A DNA stretch of 64,000 nucleotides from Pseudomonadota bacterium (GTDB lineage: Bacteria; Pseudomonadota; Gammaproteobacteria; Burkholderiales; Burkholderiaceae_C): assembly GCA_021805825.1 (NCBI GenBank), contig JAJZEC010000003.1, forward strand, positions 54,083 to 118,082. Reading direction: 5' to 3'. This document shows, one piece after another, positions 52,885-60,719 of this stretch. Within the stretch, counting starts at the first letter, position 1. Every line of letters starts with the position of its first letter. The notes under the pieces were generated by a model. That model was given only the letters and a program-made list of their open reading frames with translations, made no database searches and was not told where the DNA came from. The translations under genes were made by a program, and so were the position numbers.

Positions 52885-53520
52885 TCAGTGCACGACCGCA
52901 GCGACCTCGCCAGACTCCGCCGCGGTCCCCGTGCCGACACCGTCCTCATGGTGGGGCACGCAGACGAAAATCCACCGCTCCCGCACGCTGAAGCCTGCCA
53001 CCTCCGAACCGATGTCCTGCTCGACGTAGCGCAGGACCTCGAGCACATCCGCGACCTCAGCGACGCGGTCCGTGCTTTGCCAGCCGGCGAGCCGCTCCTT
53101 GACCGCAACCCATTCGGGCCCGGCGAAATCGCGCACCGGCGTCTCCGCGTGCATGACAACCACCTGCTCGCGCTCATCGATAGTCACCGCGACGTAGATG
53201 AGACGTTGCTTTTCGACGGACTCAACGAGCCAGTCACGTGCCTCCCCCGTGGCCAGCGGCACGAGACACACGATTTGCGTCCCAGCTGCCTGCAGCGTCA
53301 GCGCTGCCACGGGAAGTGCCGCTCCGCTTGAGATTGCGAGCGAGTGCCGAATCGGCACAAGCGGACTCTCAAAGAGACGGGCCACTTCATCCGGCAACTT
53401 CACGTACAACGCCCTTCCTTGGTACTGTGGGCGCTGCTTCAGCGAAGCGAGCTGCGCCGCGAATTGAACGGGGTCTAGCACGATGCCGAAGCCGCGGTGC
53501 GTAGTGATATCTGAAGTCAT
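52885..53520 (-). CDS. Island protein of unknown function, 211 aa
   Basis: I do not recognise this protein. It has no signal peptide or membrane helix. The sequence looks like an alpha/beta fold with LQRLIYVAVTIDEREQVVVMHAE-like strands and an Ala/Val-rich tail. GAGGAC is placed 8-9 bases before the ATG at 53520, and codon use looks like real coding. It lies downstream of an XRE-like gene in the same direction, but a hairpin terminator and about 128 bases separate them. A longer start at 53625 is less likely because it lacks a ribosome-binding site. Confidence 0.65.
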   Translation of the reverse strand: MTSDITTHRGFGIVLDPVQFAAQLASLKQRPQYQGRALYVKLPDEVARLFESPLVPIRHSLAISSGAALPVAALTLQAAGTQIVCLVPLATGEARDWLVESVEKQRLIYVAVTIDEREQVVVMHAETPVRDFAGPEWVAVKERLAGWQSTDRVAEVADVLEVLRYVEQDIGSEVAGFSVRERWIFVCVPHHEDGVGTGTAAESGEVAAVVH

Positions 53521-53577
53521 TTTTGTTGTCCTCACGTGGGTTGTTGACCTAGGTCCTACGTGTAGACACCCGCATGC

Positions 53578-53609
53578 CAAGCAATAGAAGACGGGCCCGA
53601 AGGCCCGTC
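53578..53609 (-). terminator. rho-independent terminator after the XRE-like gene
   Basis: On the minus strand GACGGGCC, a TTCG tetraloop and GGCCCGTC form a perfect 8-base stem followed by TTCTATTGCTT. It starts 40 bases after the stop codon of the upstream gene. Confidence 0.8.
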
Positions 53610-53648
53610 CCAAATCAACGCTCAAGCAAGAGCAGCCATCAGCTCAGC

Positions 53649-54281
53649 TCACATCTCCTCGTCGCCCTTCCCCTCGCCGCCACTTTCGCCGCCCGAGCCA
53701 CCAGCAGCAACTTCATTGGCGTTGTGCACAACCGCCGCGCGCTGCAGCCAGCGCAACACCTCAGGTAGCCGTGGCAGGTCTGGCCAGTCAAGTTCCCGGT
53801 GGGTTGCGTGCACGTCGAGCAGGAATCTCTTGAAGTCCAGCGATGTCTCATCGCAGGCCTCGGGGATGAGTGCGCGCAGCTGTGGGTTCGCACAGAAGCG
53901 AGCGAACTCTCGCTCGATGACCTGTTCCTCGGGCTCCGCAACGGTAGCGAAATCGCGGATGGTAATGTCGCCAGTGAGCAGTCGCGCAGTGATGGGTGGG
54001 ATGCCGAGATAGCGTGCCACGCTGGCGATGAAGGCGCGGTGGCGAAGCAGCGTCAGCGCGTGGCCGCGCTCAAGCAGCTTCAGCTCTTCGATGCTCACAC
54101 CGAGCTCCTCTGCCAGCTTCGCCGCGCTGTGAAGCCGTAGGCGCGCGTCGTCGAACAGCCACGCCACAAGCGGTCCACCGGGATGTCGGTAGAGCCTGCT
54201 CATGCGCGCAGTCGGCGCTTCGGGTTGTTCTGCGGCCTGGTCGAATGCAGCCAGCGCCTCGTCGTCGGGTTCTGTCGTCAT
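53649..54281 (-). CDS. XRE-like helix-turn-helix island protein
   Basis: The 210-residue protein contains an XRE-type helix-turn-helix around residues 55-100 (HSAAKLAEELGVSIEELKLLERGHALTLLRHRAFIASVARYLGI). It is preceded by an acidic tail and followed by a helical region with no known motif. The end is a Gly/Ser/Glu-rich low-complexity tail (about 20 residues). AGGACACCT precedes the ATG at 54281. It could regulate the island gene that follows after the terminator, but no operator is evident. A longer start at 54329 lacks a ribosome-binding site. Confidence 0.7.
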   Translation of the reverse strand: MTTEPDDEALAAFDQAAEQPEAPTARMSRLYRHPGGPLVAWLFDDARLRLHSAAKLAEELGVSIEELKLLERGHALTLLRHRAFIASVARYLGIPPITARLLTGDITIRDFATVAEPEEQVIEREFARFCANPQLRALIPEACDETSLDFKRFLLDVHATHRELDWPDLPRLPEVLRWLQRAAVVHNANEVAAGGSGGESGGEGKGDEEM

Positions 54282-54546
54282 AGGTGTCCTAAGAAGTGCA
54301 CGAAGCCCGTGCACCTCGTGTAGCGACAACGAGACCAGGCCGATGACGGCGCCGGCACAATGACGCGATGAACCTCACCAAACACAACAGCCCTTCAATT
54401 CCATTCCGGCGCCCATTGCGAAGATTTCCAGGCGCGGCACGTTTGGAGCTGAACAGCTCTGTCACCATCGGTTTAGTGCAACTGATGCCCCTAAGTACTG
54501 TCGAAGAAAGAACTCCACGAGGGCTCTCTTAAGATGGGCACTCCTC

Positions 54547-54849
54547 ATGGGAAACTACATGAGCCACTGGACGCCAGCGCAGGCCCTAGAACGGTTGCGC
54601 ACGGAAGGACGCGAATTCTCGACGCTGTTTCGACATGGCAGTCTCGAAGTCGAGTTCTACAAGCCGGACCGCGTGGCCAGGCAACAGCCCCATACTCGCG
54701 ATAAGCTCGACGGCATTGCCGCTGGCCACGGCCGATTCGTCGTGCACGGCCGCGAATGCAATGTGCAACCCGGAGACGTGCTGTTCGTTCCGGCGGGAGC
54801 CGAGCACCGCTTCTTCGGCTTCAGCGCCAGCGCCTTGTGGAGTCGCTGA
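54547..54849 (+). CDS. Small cupin-domain protein, possibly C-terminally truncated
   Basis: The 100-residue protein is a single cupin barrel with QQPHTRDKLDGIAAGHGRFVVHGRECNVQPGDVLFVPAGAEHRF. The two cupin motifs are visible, with His and Glu/Asp positions that could bind a metal. It stops after HRFFGFSASALW, where related proteins usually continue 10-20 residues, so a late frameshift is possible. Two in-frame ATG codons (54547 and 54559) lack a strong ribosome-binding site. It stands alone, pointing toward the J-domain operon on the other strand. Confidence 0.7.
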   Translation: MGNYMSHWTPAQALERLRTEGREFSTLFRHGSLEVEFYKPDRVARQQPHTRDKLDGIAAGHGRFVVHGRECNVQPGDVLFVPAGAEHRFFGFSASALWSR

Positions 54850-54904
54850 CACAGATTAGCTCGCACCAGCTGCGCAGCCCCTCGGCACCCGTCGAAGGTG
54901 CCGC

Positions 54905-55273
54905 TCAGGGCCGGGCGCGCAGTTTCTTGGCGACGTCAAACGCCGCGTTGATGCGTTTGGACTCGCGCTCGGCCAGTGCCACGATATCCGGAGCCAGCCC
55001 GCTCACCCGGTCCGGGTGGTACTGCGCAATACGCTTTCGGTAGGCTCGCGTGATGTGCTCCAGCGGCGCGTCTGCGGGCACTCCCAGGACGCTGTGCCAG
55101 GGTTCGGGAGGCGGCTCGCGCGCGGGGCCTGCCTGGTCGTTCGTGTCGGATGCGCCGCCGGCGTTCGCCGAACCCTTGGCCTGCTGCGCGTTCTTGTCCT
55201 TGTAGGTGTGCAAGAGGGCGCTGACGGCCCAGTAGCCCACCAGGAACGCCACGATGACCACAAACTTAATCAC
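54905..55273 (-). CDS. Membrane-anchored J-domain protein, 122 aa
   Basis: One N-terminal membrane helix (about residues 3-21) is followed by a polar, Ala/Asp/Pro-rich linker and a C-terminal J domain. The domain carries the essential His-Pro-Asp at residues 86-88 (RIAQYHPDRV) between helices WHSVLGVPADAPLEHITRAYRK and ALAERESKRINAAF. The J domain should recruit and stimulate DnaK at the membrane. It is the last gene of a three-gene unit and overlaps its upstream neighbour by 8 bases, so it most likely serves those two membrane proteins. Confidence 0.88.
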   Translation of the reverse strand: MIKFVVIVAFLVGYWAVSALLHTYKDKNAQQAKGSANAGGASDTNDQAGPAREPPPEPWHSVLGVPADAPLEHITRAYRKRIAQYHPDRVSGLAPDIVALAERESKRINAAFDVAKKLRARP

Positions 55274-56009
55274 GTGCGTTCTCCTGCAGGGGTTGGAGTT
55301 GCTCGAGCACGGCCGTCAGGGCCTGGGCTTCCGGGCTGCATTCGTCGACGCGGGTCTCCAGCTCTCGGGCCAACGCGCTCAGCTGCGTGGCAACCGCAGG
55401 CAGTCGGCTTGGGGGCAAGTCCCGCGCCAACACCATCACCGTATTGGCCGGCTGTACGGGCAGCCGCGCGCATAGCCTTCGCACCAGGTTCAGCGCGAAC
55501 GGCGGGCACGCAAGCGCTGCGAAGGCCAGCGTAGCCCAGCTCTTCAGCGGCATCTGCCAGCTGGCACGGTGCCACCACACGCTCAGCAAGAGCAGCGCGA
55601 CCAACACGTAGACATCCAGTGCCAGCCACAGCACCACCCTGTCCGAGGCATGCCGCAACAGCGCAAGGGGCAAAGCCACCAACAGGACCGCGACCAGCGC
55701 CGTCAAAGGCACGTAGGTTTCCCGCAGCGCGCTCTGTGCAGGGCTTTCGAAGCCTGGCTCCACCAGCGTGTCCGAGCCAAGCGAAGGCAGCCAGCGCAGT
55801 ACACGCTGGGGTCGATGAGGGGTGAAGGGGTTGGGCACGACAGGGCTTCGTCCTGCCAGCTGCCAAGCCACGCTGGGCAGCGCCACCCGCCAGGCCCGCC
55901 CTCGCCGAAATGTCACCAGTACCTGTTCAGGCCGAAGCCACACCAAGGAGTCCGCCAGGTACAACGCCCACACGCCCGCTGCCAGCAGCGCGTTGTCGCC
56001 CAGCATCAT
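55266..56009 (-). CDS. Unknown four-helix membrane protein, 247 aa
   Basis: I do not recognise a family. Four hydrophobic segments are visible, at about residues 8-25, 98-118, 124-145 and 156-176, with a long basic segment between the first and second. The final 55 residues look like a soluble helical tail (ATQLSALARELETRVDE). Its ATG is part of an ATGATG that contains the stop codon of the DUF2167 gene, and its end overlaps the J-domain gene by 8 bases. The tight coupling implies a complex with these two. Confidence 0.75.
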   Translation of the reverse strand: MMLGDNALLAAGVWALYLADSLVWLRPEQVLVTFRRGRAWRVALPSVAWQLAGRSPVVPNPFTPHRPQRVLRWLPSLGSDTLVEPGFESPAQSALRETYVPLTALVAVLLVALPLALLRHASDRVVLWLALDVYVLVALLLLSVWWHRASWQMPLKSWATLAFAALACPPFALNLVRRLCARLPVQPANTVMVLARDLPPSRLPAVATQLSALARELETRVDECSPEAQALTAVLEQLQPLQENARD

Positions 56010-56914
56010 TCCCTCTTCTTGAAACCCAGGCGCCTGAAGAAGCGCCCGATACCCGCCGTCACGGCCACCGCGGCGGCCGCCACCAGCTTCCAGGCCGCTG
56101 CCATCGCAGCCAGCAGCCCCGCGAACACCCCCTTGTGCGCCGCTACCGCAGCGGCTCCTCCCACGATGAGCGCGCCCAAGCCGAACTCGGCCACGCGGTC
56201 GCCTTGGCGGAACTCCGAGTAGTGCTGCCCTGGGTCATAGCTAAAGTTGTGCAAGGCCGTGTTGAGCTGAGCCACCGATTGCTGCAACTTGTCTGGCGCG
56301 GACACCAGCTCCACGTCCATTACGCCCCCGCGGCCGAGAATGCGCGTGTTGTAGTTCACAACGTTCTCGTGCGTGGCTTCATCACGGTCCAGGAAGGCCC
56401 ATTCCAGACGGTGAATTTGCTTGTTGTACTCCGGCTTGAAGGCCCATCCTTGCACGGTGATGGCGGCCCATCCCCTGGTCTTGCGAATCTTGTTGGCTTC
56501 CTGGCTTTGGTTGACCATCTCCCCCAGGAGCTGGTCGGCATTGAGTTGTTCATCGTCCTTGACGTAGCCAGTGTTCTGGTACTTCAGCACGGCGAACCAG
56601 ACGGTCGACGCCGGCATCAGTACATAGACGTCCTTGGCCGCAAGGTCCTGATTGAGTTCCATGAACGTGTGCGCATCCGGAGGCGCCAGCATGCCGTACC
56701 CATCGGGAACCGTGAAGTTGGCCACCGAAGCGATGGGTACAGTGGTTCCCGCCTTTTGCCAGTGCAGCGCGATGATTTGGTTCAAGGCCTGACGCTGCTG
56801 TGCGGTAAGCCCGTCACCGGGCTGCGACGAAGCGGCCTGCTGGGCCAGCACCGCAGGAGCTGCCACGCTCAGCATCACCCACAACGAAAGCCGCAGCCAT
56901 GCCTTCTTGCTCAT
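56006..56914 (-). CDS. DUF2167 family membrane protein
   Basis: The 302-residue protein has a signal peptide (cut after about AAPAVLAQ, residue 25), a soluble region and two hydrophobic helices near the C-terminus (about residues 243-290) before a basic end. The soluble part fits DUF2167: FTVPDGYGMLAPPDAHTFME, KYQNTGYVKDDE, GWAFKPEYNKQIHRLEWAF and NYNTRILGRGGVMDVELV. The family has no settled biochemical role. A GGGGGGAAA lies before the ATG at 56914. It heads the three-gene operon with the four-helix protein and the J-domain protein. Confidence 0.85.
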   Translation of the reverse strand: MSKKAWLRLSLWVMLSVAAPAVLAQQAASSQPGDGLTAQQRQALNQIIALHWQKAGTTVPIASVANFTVPDGYGMLAPPDAHTFMELNQDLAAKDVYVLMPASTVWFAVLKYQNTGYVKDDEQLNADQLLGEMVNQSQEANKIRKTRGWAAITVQGWAFKPEYNKQIHRLEWAFLDRDEATHENVVNYNTRILGRGGVMDVELVSAPDKLQQSVAQLNTALHNFSYDPGQHYSEFRQGDRVAEFGLGALIVGGAAAVAAHKGVFAGLLAAMAAAWKLVAAAAVAVTAGIGRFFRRLGFKKRE

Positions 56915-56958
56915 GGATTTCCCCCCAAGTGTTCGATGAGCTTCTTTAGCACGACACC

Positions 56959-57616
56959 TTGACCGAGTATCCCGGCAAGGCCTGTCCGTCGTGCGGCTCC
57001 TGGGCGCCCTTTTGGGCGCATCCGATAGTAAGAGGTTTGCCACGCAGCGTCGAGAAGGCGCGCCAGCTTGCCCGGTGTGGCGGAGGTCGACGAGACCTTC
57101 TTCCGCAAGTCCTACAAGAGGCAGCGAGTGGGCCTGCCCAGGCCCGCGCGCAAGCGCGCGACGCCCGCCGCGAAGCGCGGCATATCGGCAGAGCAAGTGC
57201 CCGTGCTCACCGCGGTGTCTCGTGGCCCGCGCCACAGCCACATGACGGTGCTGCCTGACGTGCCCAGGGCCGCGAATATCGCTGCGGCGCTCAAGCCGAT
57301 GGTGCAGCGCGACACGGTGCCGTGCGCGGAGACCGCAGGCGTCTACAAGACCGCCGGAGCAACGCTGGGTGTGTCCCTGCACCTCATTTCCAGCGGCTCG
57401 CACAAGCTTGGACCGTGCCACGTGCAGAACGTCAACGCGCTGCACCAGCGCATCAAGGACTGGTTCCGACCCTTCCGATGCGTGGCCACCAAGAACCTGG
57501 ATGCCTACCTCGCATGGTTCCGCCTCTTCTACGCGGCAGCCGAATCGAGGGACGCAGCTGCCTTCCTGCGAGACGCGCTCAATCGAACCGCTGGCACTGG
57601 GCCTGCTCCCCTCTGA
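56959..57616 (+). pseudogene. IS1595-family transposase remnant
   Basis: The 3' part from about 57068 keeps an open frame with EVDETFF, the HVQNVNALHQRIKDWF segment and FRCVATKNLDAYLAWFRLF, which are the C-terminal hallmarks of IS1595-type transposases. Upstream only a piece of the N-terminal zinc ribbon (YPGKACPSCGSW, 56970-57005) remains. It is in another frame, and the DNA between is missing. The second catalytic Asp also appears changed to Glu in CAETAGVY. The element should be dead. Confidence 0.8.
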
Positions 57617-57749
57617 AAAGCAACCCACACTGGCAATTTCCAATACGTTCACGGAATAGAGCCTTCTTCTATGGCCCCGATGGCGGCGAGGCGGGATGAC
57701 AAGGCTGACCCTGTACACGGCCGCTCGGCCGCTCCGCCGCCGTGTCGCG

Positions 57750-58379
57750 CTAGCCGCCCCGCTTCTTCACAAAGCCCTTTGCCTGCAGCGCACGCAAAAG
57801 CGACGTATCACTCTCGCCCTGGACCAACTCAAATAGCTCAGACCAGAGCCGATACGTGCGGGTTGTCCGCACCTGCTCAGCCGGCGCATTCCCGTAACGC
57901 CCATTCGCGACGGCCTGGGCAGCAGCTCGCACTGCTGACACCGCCTCGGCCAGCGGGTCAGTAACCGACCCCGCCCTCGGCTTGGCCTGGTCACCTGCAA
58001 CGCGCAGCCGGTCTACCGTCTCCCGCAACCGTGTAACCGTTACAGCAGACACAGGCTGCTCGACGCTGCGCTCAACCGCCTCCTCGACGAGGCGAAACGC
58101 TTCGTCGATACGCCAACTGGGGTCACGTTCACGGCGCTCGGCCTGGCGGGCTTTGTCTGCGATGCGGTTGCGCGCCGGTTGGCAAACTGTCTTCTCGACG
58201 AACTCGACCTCGTCCTCCGTCAGGCGCTCCCGCAGTTCCGCCGGAACCTCCGTAGCGTCCGCCGCGATGCTGGCCACGTAGACCTGGCGCGTGAACCCAT
58301 GACTATTGCCCTCCACTCCCTTCGGGACCCACGCGGAGCGGTAGAGCAGCGCGCGGCCGCGGCGCTGTTTGATGTGCAT
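57750..58379 (-). CDS. Island protein of unknown function, 209 aa
   Basis: The protein begins MHIKQRRGRALLYRSAWVPKG and has a middle part of charged helices (ADKARQAERRERDPSWRIDEAFRLVEEAVER) that may form a coiled coil. It ends VQGESDTSLLRALQAKGFVKKRGG. The overall look, including the GFTRQVYVAS strand near the start, is like conserved proteins I associate with integrative elements, but I cannot name a family. GGAG lies 9-10 bases before the ATG. It is divergent from the next gene across 129 bases. Confidence 0.65.
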   Translation of the reverse strand: MHIKQRRGRALLYRSAWVPKGVEGNSHGFTRQVYVASIAADATEVPAELRERLTEDEVEFVEKTVCQPARNRIADKARQAERRERDPSWRIDEAFRLVEEAVERSVEQPVSAVTVTRLRETVDRLRVAGDQAKPRAGSVTDPLAEAVSAVRAAAQAVANGRYGNAPAEQVRTTRTYRLWSELFELVQGESDTSLLRALQAKGFVKKRGG

Positions 58380-58477
58380 GTCGATGACTCCGATGTTGCT
58401 GTGTGCATCGTGTAGTCACCACTGTTGGAAGGCATGCGCCGCCCCGGTACACGCCGCCGTCTAAAACCGCTTTCTAC

Positions 58478-58507
58478 ACATCGTCCCGACCAACTACAGG
58501 ACGATGT
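58478..58507 (+). promoter_or_regulatory. hairpin that would cover the ribosome-binding site of the next gene
   Basis: ACATCGTCC (58478-58486) and GGACGATGT (58499-58507) are perfect inverted copies around a 12-base loop. The downstream arm contains the AGGA that serves the ATG at 58509, so in RNA the stem would hide the ribosome-binding site. It may alternatively be a protein-binding palindrome. Confidence 0.55.
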
Positions 58508-58508
58508 C

Positions 58509-59309
58509 ATGCTTCAACTCGCCACCACCACCGCCCGGACTATTCGCCGCAACTCCTATGGCGCGCTCGATACCGCCAGCGCCCTCCAACCCGATGAGCG
58601 CGCCGCAGTACGCGTGCTCCTCAATCGGTCCGTCAAGGATGACTTGCTCCCGGAGCCGTATGTCGAACGCTCCAAGCGGGAATTTGAGAGCCTCAATCAC
58701 CATGTCTACGACGCCCTTCCGACCGAAGGCCCGGCCGTGGACGCTGTAGTTGTGCTGGTGCTTTGGTACTGGAAGGACCTGCGCAAAGAGCGGACTCGGA
58801 TGGAAAAGACCTACTACCTCGTCCGGCAGACCGCGTCTGGGGCGGTCACAGTCACTGAACTCGACGGCCGCACTTGCGCCAAACGCGCTAAGAACGCAAA
58901 CGAACTCGGCCAACTCACCCGACACTATCTCGGCCTTGAGCACGTCAAGTGCGCGACGCCGCACGTGCAATCTAGCCTCGGCTATAAGGTGGTCGCTAAG
59001 ACACCTGAGGGCGCGCTGGTCAGCGCCTTCGATGGCTCGCTCTACAAGCCTGGCACCTGGCGCTCCGAGGCTGCGCAGGACGACCATGGCGGCGGCTTCT
59101 ACTACTACGAGTCCGAGGACCTGGCCATCAAAACCACGCAACGGGGCCACACCTTTGCGCGATGCGTTTCCGAGGGAAAGTCGCTGGTTCTGTGCGCAGT
59201 AGAGGTCTCGGGGCGTGTTGTCGAGTACGACAGCGGAAAGCGAGCCGCATCGAGGCTACGCATCCTCCGGGAGCTCAGCCCGGTGGAGGTCTGCGCTGAT
59301 GATGACTGA
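58509..59309 (+). CDS. Island protein of unknown function, 266 aa
   Basis: I do not recognise this protein. It starts MLQLATTTARTIRRNSYGALD and has a hydrophobic VDAVVVLVLWYWKDLRKER segment near residue 80. The rest is soluble-looking, with several Tyr-rich strands (GGGFYYYESEDLAI). It ends with an acidic PVEVCADDD. The start is fixed by AGGACG about 5-6 bases upstream, within a hairpin that could control translation. A start at 58425 would add 28 residues but would read through the hairpin. It is divergent from the previous unknown gene. Confidence 0.65.
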   Translation: MLQLATTTARTIRRNSYGALDTASALQPDERAAVRVLLNRSVKDDLLPEPYVERSKREFESLNHHVYDALPTEGPAVDAVVVLVLWYWKDLRKERTRMEKTYYLVRQTASGAVTVTELDGRTCAKRAKNANELGQLTRHYLGLEHVKCATPHVQSSLGYKVVAKTPEGALVSAFDGSLYKPGTWRSEAAQDDHGGGFYYYESEDLAIKTTQRGHTFARCVSEGKSLVLCAVEVSGRVVEYDSGKRAASRLRILRELSPVEVCADDD

Positions 59310-59437
59310 CTGGCCATAGTCGTCCGGGAATGCTTGCCACGGTTGGGGCCAACCGCCTCTACGGTCGAGCGCCGGTACTGCATGCGGTATATATTCAACC
59401 CAGAAGGTCGGCGATATGCCGTGCGCGGGAGGCCTCC

Positions 59438-60058
59438 ATGCAATCGAAGCAGCACTGGGAACAGGTCTACAAGACCAAGGATGCGACTAGCGTCAGCTGG
59501 TACCAGGAACACGCCCAACAATCGCTTGGGCTCATCCGCCAAACCGGTGTGCAGAGAGATGCCGGCATCATCGATGTCGGCGGCGGCGCTTCTACGCTCG
59601 TCGATGACCTCTTGGCCGACGGGTACTCGAACCTGGCAGTGCTGGACCTCTCGGAAGCGGCTCTAGCGGAAGCTAGGCAGCGGCTCGGTGGTCGCGCCCA
59701 GCAGGTCTCCTGGCTGGTCGGCGACATCACGCAGGTCAACCTTCCGCGCCATGGCTACGCTGTCTGGCACGACCGCGCTGTCTTCCATTTCCTCACGACC
59801 GCTGACGAGCGTGAAGCTTACGTTCGCGCAGTGCTGGGCGCTGTCAGACCAGGTGGCCACGTCATCGTCGCGACGTTTGCCGAGGACGGGCCCGAGAAGT
59901 GCAGTGGCCTACCGGTCATGCGATACAGCGCGGACGGACTGCACGCGGAGTTCGGTGCGCCGTTCACGCTGCTTCGGCACGAGCGCGAGGAACACCATAC
60001 GCCGGCCGGAGCGGTGCAGAAATTCATCTACTGCATGTGCCGAAAGGAGTCGACTTGA
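59438..60058 (+). CDS. Class I SAM-dependent methyltransferase
   Basis: The 206-residue enzyme has the N-terminal HWEQVYKTKDATSVSWYQEHAQQSL block and motif I IIDVGGGASTLVDDLL (about residues 44-60). An acidic end of strand 2 follows in VLDLSEAAL, then VWHDRAVFHFLT and RPGGHVIVATFAEDGP. This subgroup of small methyltransferases is found widely in resistance islands, and its substrate is not established. The start is fixed by GGGAGG a few bases upstream. Its stop overlaps the next gene by four bases (TTGA). Confidence 0.88.
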   Translation: MQSKQHWEQVYKTKDATSVSWYQEHAQQSLGLIRQTGVQRDAGIIDVGGGASTLVDDLLADGYSNLAVLDLSEAALAEARQRLGGRAQQVSWLVGDITQVNLPRHGYAVWHDRAVFHFLTTADEREAYVRAVLGAVRPGGHVIVATFAEDGPEKCSGLPVMRYSADGLHAEFGAPFTLLRHEREEHHTPAGAVQKFIYCMCRKEST

Positions 60059-60315
60059 ACATCCCGACCCTTGAATCGGTCCTGACCTGCCCACAATGCG
60101 GCTTCGCCAAGCGCGAGACGATGCCGACGGACTCCTGTCAGTTCTTCTACGAGTGTGAGCAATGCAAAGCTGTTCTGCGTCCGCTACCGGGCGACTGCTG
60201 CGTGTTCTGCTCCTACGGCTCGGTGCCTTGCCCTCCGATGCAAGAGAGCCGTGCTGCAGGCGCTAGCGGTTGCTGTACGGCCGGGGCTCTTCCTCATGCA
60301 GGTGAACAGCCCTAA
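60055..60315 (+). CDS. GDCCVxC-type small cysteine-rich protein, TTG start
   Basis: The 86-residue protein has an N-terminal pair CPQC and CEQC, spaced like a zinc ribbon, and the signature GDCCVFCSYGSVPCPPMQ. This marks the GDCCVxC family, in which one Cys is replaced by selenocysteine in some members. Here all are Cys. The start must be TTG at 60055, because AAAGGAG lies 5 bases before it and the TTG overlaps the methyltransferase stop as TTGA. No ATG is available before the motifs. Family members usually sit near metal-resistance or methyltransferase genes, and a redox or metal-handling role is suspected. Confidence 0.85.
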   Translation: MNIPTLESVLTCPQCGFAKRETMPTDSCQFFYECEQCKAVLRPLPGDCCVFCSYGSVPCPPMQESRAAGASGCCTAGALPHAGEQP

Positions 60316-60339
60316 ACTGGGTCACTGGAAGGAGAGCAG

Positions 60340-60522
60340 ATGACATCCCGCCCGCGCGAGACCGCCCATCTCGACTTGCTCATGATGAAGCAGGCCAGCA
60401 TGGTCCGCATGCTCGCCTCTGCCAAGGCCCTCCACGAGGAGGGTGAGCTGCGGCCTATGCCCCTTCCCACTAACGTCTCGCCGCCTCTGGTCGAGCCTAT
60501 TCGTGTGAAGTCCAATGAATGA
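60340..60522 (+). CDS. Tiny island protein, 60 aa
   Basis: A very good ribosome-binding site (AAGGAGAGC before ATG) supports this small gene. The protein is a charged, Met-rich helix (HLDLLMMKQASMVRMLASAKALHEEGEL) followed by a Pro-rich tail. I know no family. Its stop codon overlaps the start of the next small gene (ATGA), so the two are translated together. Confidence 0.6.
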   Translation: MTSRPRETAHLDLLMMKQASMVRMLASAKALHEEGELRPMPLPTNVSPPLVEPIRVKSNE

Positions 60523-60719
60523 GCGCGCCCGTCGACTGCGACCACGAAAGCCCCGGCGTGGCTGAGACCATCCGCAGCCTGTCAGTGGATGAGGTGCATA
60601 CGCTCATCGAAGAGGCTCGTGCCTCGGAACTGGTTCGAACGCTCGAGGATGTGCAGGCGGTTATCGCCGCATGGCGCGAGTTCAGCAGCCTGCCCACACC
60701 CTCGAAGGACACCGAGTAG
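60519..60719 (+). CDS. Tiny island protein, 66 aa
   Basis: This is translationally coupled to the preceding 60-residue gene by a 4-base ATGA overlap. The protein is acidic and helical (AETIRSLSVDEVHTLIEEARASELVRTLEDVQAVIAAW) without known motif. A pair of coupled small genes, first basic and then acidic, resembles some toxin-antitoxin layouts, but no family resemblance supports that here. Confidence 0.55.
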   Translation: MSAPVDCDHESPGVAETIRSLSVDEVHTLIEEARASELVRTLEDVQAVIAAWREFSSLPTPSKDTE

